From: Acanthosoma haemorrhoidale
Lineage: Eukaryota > Arthropoda > Insecta > Hemiptera > Acanthosomatidae
Reading direction: 5' to 3'
DNA length: 64,000 nucleotides
Assembly (NCBI GenBank): GCA_930367205.1
Contig: OV884011.1
Span: 48,311,754-48,375,753, forward strand
Shown: positions 57,673 to 64,000 of the stretch, one piece after another
Numbering within the stretch: the first letter of the stretch is position 1
Layout: every line of letters starts with the position of its first letter
Made by a program: the position numbers and the translations under genes
Notes under the pieces: generated by a model
Databases searched by the model: none
Told to the model about the DNA's origin: nothing
Seen by the model: the letters and a program-made list of their open reading frames with translations, nothing else

Positions 57673-59945
57673 GGAATGGTATCTATCTTTGTGACGGTAA
57701 TAATGTTGTTTGTATGTAACTTCATTTTATACTCCATCACTGCCCCTTTTAATATCATGTTAAGTATGTTTTGATCCCCTTCGTTGAAACATGGTAAGGA
57801 TTTTCAGAGTCCGGATAATTTTCAGCATATTGGCGACATTCCTGAGAGGGGAGAAGAAAAATAAGGAAGTTTGTAACTTTGTCGTAATTCAAATCTAACG
57901 AATTCTCATTTTTACTTCACTATCTTTTCATTATGAAGTTCGGAGCTGTCTATCATGATGCTAAATCGTTGCAAAGAAGTCTAAACTTTTTACGCGAAAA
58001 CATTTTAGCATCACTGGAAAATGCAAATCTATGATAATAAGTCCATTTTTTAAAACATGTTAAAATCAATCTGTTTTTTTTTTTCTAAAAAGGCAAAAGA
58101 TATAACGGCTAGTTTGGTTTTAATGAAAATAAGATAAGCGTGGAAATATTGACACATGTATAGAAACAACGTGTTTTTTATGTAGTGTTAAAATTAGTTT
58201 TTTTTAGTTTTTCCAATATTAATACCAATGACCATTTTTGTTGTGTTAGTCTAAAGAATAGTGTTGAACACTTTAATTTAATAACTGAAGGAATGAAATA
58301 GCGAATATATAGAATCCATAACAAGAATGCAGTATCGGAAATCATTTGTTTGTAAATTAAACGTTTTATTATTTTAATATCACTAATTAATTATTTTTTT
58401 TAGTGTTTTCATGATAAAAGATTCGGCTTTTCTTCGGGAAGCATAGGTGAATACTTTAACTATAGTTCAAAAATCTCAGAAACGGGGGAAAGTGCAAGAT
58501 CGGAGTTCACCATTGGAAAAAATCATCTGATCTATGAATAGCTTTTTAATTAGATTTTTTTCCCAAAACCCTTTATTTAATATAGACAGAGTGAGTTACA
58601 ATATGGAATCTTTACATAAATATATATCGTGATAACTATATTTGCAGTACTACTGTATCTACATTTTATATAATGGGTGAGGTTTAAAGAATTTTTTTTA
58701 GTAGGCTTATGTACATGAAGTCAAGAATTCTGTGTGATCATATAAAGTTATAACGCTCACCTTAAGAAAGAGAGTTTAATGGATAATTTTCGATTTTGAG
58801 GAAACCATAAATTATTCAATTATATATATATACATATATAGCGAGTAATAAGTTTCTTTTCATCTGACAATATTTTTCAAGAGGTAAAAAAAGTTATGTT
58901 TTTATCAAGTTAAAACTAAATAAATATGCAAAAAACGAAAATGCCCCTAAAAGCGGTAAAGTAAGAAGTTATCTTACGGTTAAGAGTAAGAGGGTAAAAG
59001 GTTAAGAAGATTTTTTTATTTTCAGAAGATTTTAGTGATCATAGGAAACAATAGCAATAGCACTGACGTTAATAATGCTAAAAAAGTTAGAGAACCCTAA
59101 CAGTGTGCCACTAAACTGAATTATAATTAAATTAGAAATCGTATTTTTGAATCCATATGTCCAAGATATTATATGCAAGTTTTTCCTAATAACCCTATGA
59201 GAAGAGCTAAGCTCACCTTAATCCATAGGAATGCAATAGGACGGTACAGTGCAGAAATACCGCAATCAAAATTCTCAATCAACCAGCTTTTGTTGACGCG
59301 TCGATTACTGACTACTTGAGCGTCGGATTTTCTCTCCAAAGGCCATTATTACTGACTAAAAGGCCCCCTGGTATTAACGGCCTGAGTGAAATCCCCCCCC
59401 CCCCCAGCCCAATTGATGAACTCCATCAGAGAGAATCGGATCTGATTGGAGATCACAGTGTGTCAGCTAACAACAGGCGACAGGACCGCTCGTCGATAAG
59501 GCAGCTTAATCACACCTCAATGGGGCGCTTAGCTGGCGGGTCAGTGGCATTGAGTGTCATTATACTATTAATAAGTGGTATTTTCTATAGATTAGTGGTT
59601 AAAGTCAATCTGTTGTAATTAATAGAAGGAAAATAAATACAAACGCAGATAAATATTGAAATTATTATAGTTTTGTAACTATAGCTCATTAAAGAATCCA
59701 ACATGAAGCATATTATAAATCATATAATATCCAGCGTCATATTTAATATGAGACCTTACTCAGAATGATAAGAAAATATTTATTTTTTTGTTACTAAGTA
59801 ATTTATTTGTGACTCTACACTATTTTTCATCTTAGTTTTTGCAGCACTGGGGGAATTGAGCTATCATGCACAGTAGTATGTCTCTAATCAGTGTAAGAAC
59901 ACCATTAGTTTGATTTGCTACACAAGATTATAGAAAAATATGTTG
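57673..59945. other. Non-genic stretch with one GC-raised island
   Basis: AT-rich except about 59275-59610, which contains a poly-C tract (59394-59405) and is rich in short motifs such as CTGATTGGAGATCACAG and TTAATCACACCTCAA. A 100-codon plus-strand ORF across it looks non-conserved. It could be an enhancer or a non-coding exon; undecided. Confidence 0.4.
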
Positions 59946-59949
59946 ACGG

Positions 59950-60310
59950 ACCAGTAACACCCTTTTACACGGAAAACAGATCAAGGCCTCGGCTTGGAAT
60001 ACAGGATGGCGCATCATAAAACCCTTTTTCGGTACCAGAGAGTGAAAATCATAAAAAAACCATTCTTTACTGGTGTTGAGCCTCCAATTAGGAAATGGGT
60101 GTGAAAAATATACTTTCAGTGGACAAGGATGGACATAAACATCCTACTTTACACGGGGTCGACTTCTTCATCTTTAGGTCAACGGGGTTCTTACGACTTA
60201 GGAGTGAGCGGATTGAAGCGTTGAGTAGAAGAGAGACGGGCTCGGAACAGCTGGGCTCGGTATAAGTTCCTTCAATGAAAACACCGATGTATTGTAAGAG
60301 ACAATGTACA
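59950..60310. repeat. Possible decayed Gypsy LTR
   Basis: Shares scattered motifs with the LTR at 40.7-41.5 kb: GCATCATAAAAC, AATCATAAAAAA, and a CCTCCAATTAGGAAATGGG segment resembling CCACCTTCCACTAGGAAGGG there. The similarity is weak and judged by eye. Confidence 0.35.
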
Positions 60311-60621
60311 TTAATATTAGGTTTATGAGTTTAATGTAATCAGCCATAATGTCATTAACTCCATAATATTTCATTTACTTTTTCAGTCAAGTAAATACAC
60401 AAATTATGCTGTACCTTTATTTAATTTAAATATGTAATTCCTTCCATTGATCAACACTAAATTTACTATTATTATTAAAATTGCATCCCAAATCAATTCA
60501 ATTAAATAAATTATTTTAATTATTCGACTTGAGCGTAGAGGCGTAGTTCTGAATAAGGTAGCCAAAAATGGTATTTTTATCGATAATATAAGTTAATCGC
60601 CGGCGGTTAAGCTAGATGAAA

Positions 60622-60776
60622 AAAGAATAAGGAAAGAGAAAATGCACCGACACACTCCAGTAAAAGACTGCTTTATTGTGGAAGATAATCAGACACACAT
60701 AGGATCATGGGTTGTTTACCTTCCATGATCGTATTAGTATTCGACATAGTCAAGCCTCTGGCTTTAACTCCCCGCT
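60622..60776 (-). repeat. Short LTR-like direct repeat, downstream copy
   Basis: AATGCACCGACACACTC through CATGATCGTATTAGTATTCG to CTCTGGCTTTAACT matches 63138-63293 in the same orientation. The two copies bracket the minus-strand Gypsy pol remnant, so they may be its LTRs or LTR parts. On the minus strand this copy contains AATAAAGCAGTC, a possible poly(A) signal. Confidence 0.65.
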
Positions 60777-61089
60777 GCCAGTTCCTGACCATACGTCGTA
60801 CAATTTACCACATGTACACGCATAATAGTATATTATACTAATTACCTATAGGTTGGAAAATAATAATTCCGTGCTCACCCAGAACAGCACAACAATGTCT
60901 TACAGTCATAAAAATGAAACAGAAACCTTATCGAATTTCGTACAAAACTGAAGATAATGCCATAAAATAATATAAAGAATAACAATAAAATAATATAAAG
61001 AATAACAATAAAATAAAAATATCCTGGTAAAACTAAATTATGACCCCAATGAGATGTGTAGAGGGGCGATGATACTAGAGCCAAACTAC

Positions 61090-63222
61090 TTAAGGCTTGC
61101 CCACCGGAAGCTTTAACTGCTCTGCATGTACAGTCCTGCACTTCCCGGGTTCATGGACACTTTTAATGGTCCCTAAATAGTGTTCGCGTTTGACGCCCGC
61201 ATTCTCCCTGACCACCCTCCTAGTCTTTTCGACTGTAATTTTCGCGTAGACTTTCCCCCACAGTTTTCCCAACTCCACGTGGTTGTTGACGAGCTGTGCT
61301 GGCGTCTCATCTCCCACCACCGTTCTACTAGTGTCTCGCGAAGTCAGAAAACGATTTCAAAGGATGAGAACCCTGTCGTCACCTTAGGCATTGCCTCTGG
61401 CGGTTCCAACCCTTTGACGGCATGGTAAACACGGAGATGACCTTCCAAGGTGCTGTGGAGACGCTCAAAAAGGTGTCCACTTGAAGGTCAGTTAACGGTG
61501 TTTGTGCCATGGGGGACTCAACTTGTAGCCCTATTGGTGGGTGCCTATCATATTTCGTACGGTGGCATAACTCGCATGCCCCTAGCGTCTCCACATCCCC
61601 CACCAGAAATACATGCGCTTCAACGTCTGAGCCGTCTCGTGTTCCCCACGGTGATTCGTTTTGCCCTTATGGTACGCCAGCGTTATCTCATTCTGAGTTG
61701 TATCGTCCGATGGTTTCTACCATCATGGTAAACCGCACAAATATTCGATCCACCCCAATTCGTTCTGCCCACCACAGCCGCCCAATCTTTTCCTCAATGG
61801 TCGTGTTTCCCGTGAGTCAAATAGTGAGCCTTCCCTAGTTTGGAAGCATCCTTGAGGGCAAGACAAATTTGGTCATTGTTCACCGCTGGTGACGACCATA
61901 TGGTCGTGGTGGTGGGTCGTCGATAGCTACCGCACGCTATATTCATGGGCCCCAAGGTCTTCGTCTTCCTGACTATCTAGCGGCGCTTATCATTTATGAT
62001 TTCTTAGCGCTCTTCCATGTCCGCAGGCCTGTAATCCGTCGAGCTCCCTCCTCCTGCCGACCGTTCCTCCTCAGCAGACTCGTGTTGGTTGTCTTCCCTC
62101 TCCGGCGTCCGTTCCCGCAAGCACTGCCGTCGTCCTTGGATGATTCCCCCTGATCGATATTCTTCTAGTGCGTTGATTGCCATCGCCCGGGACAGCCAGT
62201 CCACCACAACGTTCTCTTTACCGGGCTTATATACTACCTCCAAGTTATATTGACCGAGGAACTCTTTCCACCGAGTGACCCTCACCGATGATGCCTTCAG
62301 TTTACCGACCCACTGAAGCGGTCGGTGGTCTTTGTGGACCCGTAACCTTCTCCCGAACACATTGTGCCGGAAGTGATTGATCGCCCAGACTATCCCAAGT
62401 AACTCGTGTTCCAGCGCGCTATACCGACTTTCCGCCTCTGTGATGCGCCTACTTGCGTACGCTACGGACGGTCCCCTGTGCCCCCCGCTTGCGACAGAAC
62501 CGCTCCTAAGGCATATTCACTGACATTCGTCGTTATTGTGAATTCCTTTGTGAAATCAGGAAAGTCAGTACCGGATGTTCTTGTAGTCGTCCCATGGACT
62601 TACGAATGTTCGCCTATATGTCGGGGATGTAACCACCTTTTTCCCCTTTTTGAGGAGGTTGTTAAGAGGTACCAGGTATGCTGCCATTTCTGGGACGAAT
62701 CGTCTGTAGTAGTTCAGTGTTCCCATCAACCGCCGTATCCCTTTTACGTCAGACGGAAGAGCCATCTTCTGGATTGCTGGCATCTTCCCGGCATCTGGTC
62801 GGACTTCTTCTTTATATATCGTGTGCCCCAAAAAACTGATGACCTCCTGACCCAGATGGGACTTTTCCTCCGATAATTTCAGGCCAAATGGTGGCACTCG
62901 GTCAAAAACTGTCCTCACGTGATCTACAGGTTGGGCCTCGGTCGCGCTGAATACTAAGAGGTCGTCCATGTATGTATATCTGGCAAAAGGACTCATCTAC
63001 TCCCCTTAGCAACTCATCCATGAGCCTTTGGAATGTAATGGGTGCATTTTTCAATCTAAATGTCATCCTGGTGAACTCGTAGTGACCTCTCTCAAAATTG
63101 AAGGCTGTCTTATGTCGGTCCCTAGGATGCATCCGTAATGAATAAGGAAAGAGGGAAATGCACCGACACACTCTGACTCCAGTAAAAGACTGCGTTATTA
63201 TTGATGACAATACGACATACAT
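61090..63222 (-). mobile_element. Decayed Ty3/Gypsy retrotransposon
   Basis: Minus-strand order: reverse transcriptase (63.13-62.57 kb), RNase H (62.56-62.1 kb), integrase zinc region (61.6-61.4 kb), integrase C-terminal domain (61.32-61.09 kb). Gag, protease and the start of the reverse transcriptase are absent; the pol remnant begins abruptly next to a short direct repeat. It is closely related to the plus-strand remnant at 39.9 kb. Confidence 0.85.
61093..63135 (-). pseudogene. Gypsy pol remnant (RT, RNase H, integrase)
   Basis: Motifs seen: HKTAFNFERGHYEFTRM, then YMDDLLVFS in the ORF at 62996-62565 (the YxDD catalytic box), DVKGIRRLMGTLNYYRRFVP, ALGAVLSQ, and ALEHELLGIVWAINHFR. These are followed by DHRPLQWVGKL and VVDWLSRAM of RNase H, ACELCHRTK of the integrase zinc finger, TDLQVDTF of the integrase core, and GVKREHYLGTIKSVHEPGKC of the C-terminal domain. 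At least three frameshifts occur, and most of the integrase core (between about 61.40 and 61.32 kb) is deleted. Confidence 0.88.
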
Positions 63223-63293
63223 AGAATCATGGGTTGTTTACCTGCCATGATTGTATTAGTATTCGAGATAGTCAAGTCTCTGGCTTTAACTTA
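63138..63293 (-). repeat. Short LTR-like direct repeat, upstream copy
   Basis: Second copy of the 60622-60776 repeat, differing by an insertion of about 5 bases (CTGAC) and scattered substitutions. It touches the truncated reverse-transcriptase sequence directly, so about 2-3 kb of gag and protease that should lie between has been lost. Confidence 0.65.
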
Positions 63294-64000
63294 TACCTCA
63301 TCCGTTTTACATATTTTTATATGTATTTTAAAATATACTGGTTAGGAGACCTAACGTTGCACACAATGTCTGATGGATTATGTTTTGATTCTCTGAGTGT
63401 TTTGTCGATGCAGTACTATTGCACCTAATATACTTACTGTAGTCTATTTCAGTACAGAACTCCAGCATTCATGAAATCCACCAAATGCCAATATCAAAAG
63501 CATGTTTATGGCTTCTTTTTTGCGAAAAATTTTTGCTCAAGGTAGTTTAAGTGGACCAGGTCTCTCTCCTCAAAAAATGTTCGTCTCTCTCAAGAACACG
63601 AATGTTAAAAGCGTTCAAAAACTTTGTATTAGCAGTATTGTAAGGATTTGAGCCTGGATTTAATCTTGTGCTATAATTTCAGTCTTTGAGAGCCCCCCTC
63701 TCAGGCTTGGTCTGAAAGAATTTTAATCAGCGAGGGTCCAACGAATCCGCACGACTAAATTAGACTTTTCCTTTTTTCGCTCCGGGGGTTAGAGGAAACT
63801 GAAGAAGAAAAAAAAATCGGTATGGTTTAAACGGAGATGGTTAATTATTCAAGAAAATTATCTTGGTTTGGTTGAAATTAAATTAATTTAAATAATAATA
63901 AAGACATTCGGGGTTAGCCTGTGGCTGGACTGGTCAATGGGCGTCTGCTCAATTACTTTTCCCAGGGAAATAATGCACTCTCCTATTACTATAACGTCAC
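63294..64000. other. Non-genic stretch to the end of the window
   Basis: AT-rich with a mildly GC-raised patch around 63680-63800. No feature is supported. Confidence 0.4.

Noticed and set aside
61180..62876. Several plus-strand ORFs of 82-156 codons
   Set aside because: Antisense shadows of the minus-strand Gypsy pol remnant.

Overview
This window is nuclear DNA from an animal, most likely an insect. It is AT-rich and intron-rich, with GT-AG splice sites and AATAAA signals. It also carries insect-type transposable elements: Ty3/Gypsy, Jockey-like LINE, Tc1/mariner and tRNA-derived SINE remnants. The species cannot be named from the sequence. Gene density is low: three protein-coding loci can be supported, and the rest is diverged repeats and unannotated AT-rich DNA.

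Layout. 1-16 kb has no convincing gene; it holds a 3'-truncated Jockey-like LINE (about 6.79-7.64 kb), small tandem repeats, diverged AT-rich repeats and several islands of higher GC. 16.0-25.2 kb (+) is a 15-exon NSUN2 gene (tRNA cytosine-5 methyltransferase), reconstructed in frame at every junction as a 694-residue protein. 25.97-26.75 kb (-) is the last exon of a C2H2 zinc-finger gene that converges tail-to-tail on NSUN2. 27-41.6 kb is a transposon graveyard: a tRNA-derived SINE, an internally deleted Tc1/mariner-type element with intact ends and TA target duplication, a second transposase N-terminal fragment, two minus-strand Gypsy remnants, and a plus-strand Gypsy remnant ending in an LTR followed by leader sequence. 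46.4-54.5 kb (-) is one exon of more than 8 kb. It encodes at least 2,687 residues of a low-complexity Ser/Thr/Asn/Gln/Gly-rich protein with 16 tandem units of 74-75 residues. 57.2-57.7 kb is a candidate MITE with perfect 54-bp inverted arms. 60-63.3 kb is another decayed minus-strand Gypsy element bracketed by short direct repeats.

The three genes show no sign of acting in one pathway. NSUN2 is a housekeeping RNA-modification enzyme. The zinc-finger protein is probably a nuclear DNA-binding factor. The giant repeat protein is the most novel-looking locus: I recognise no family, and its array shows recent unequal exchange, with a 3-unit block present twice and older diverged units toward the N-terminus.
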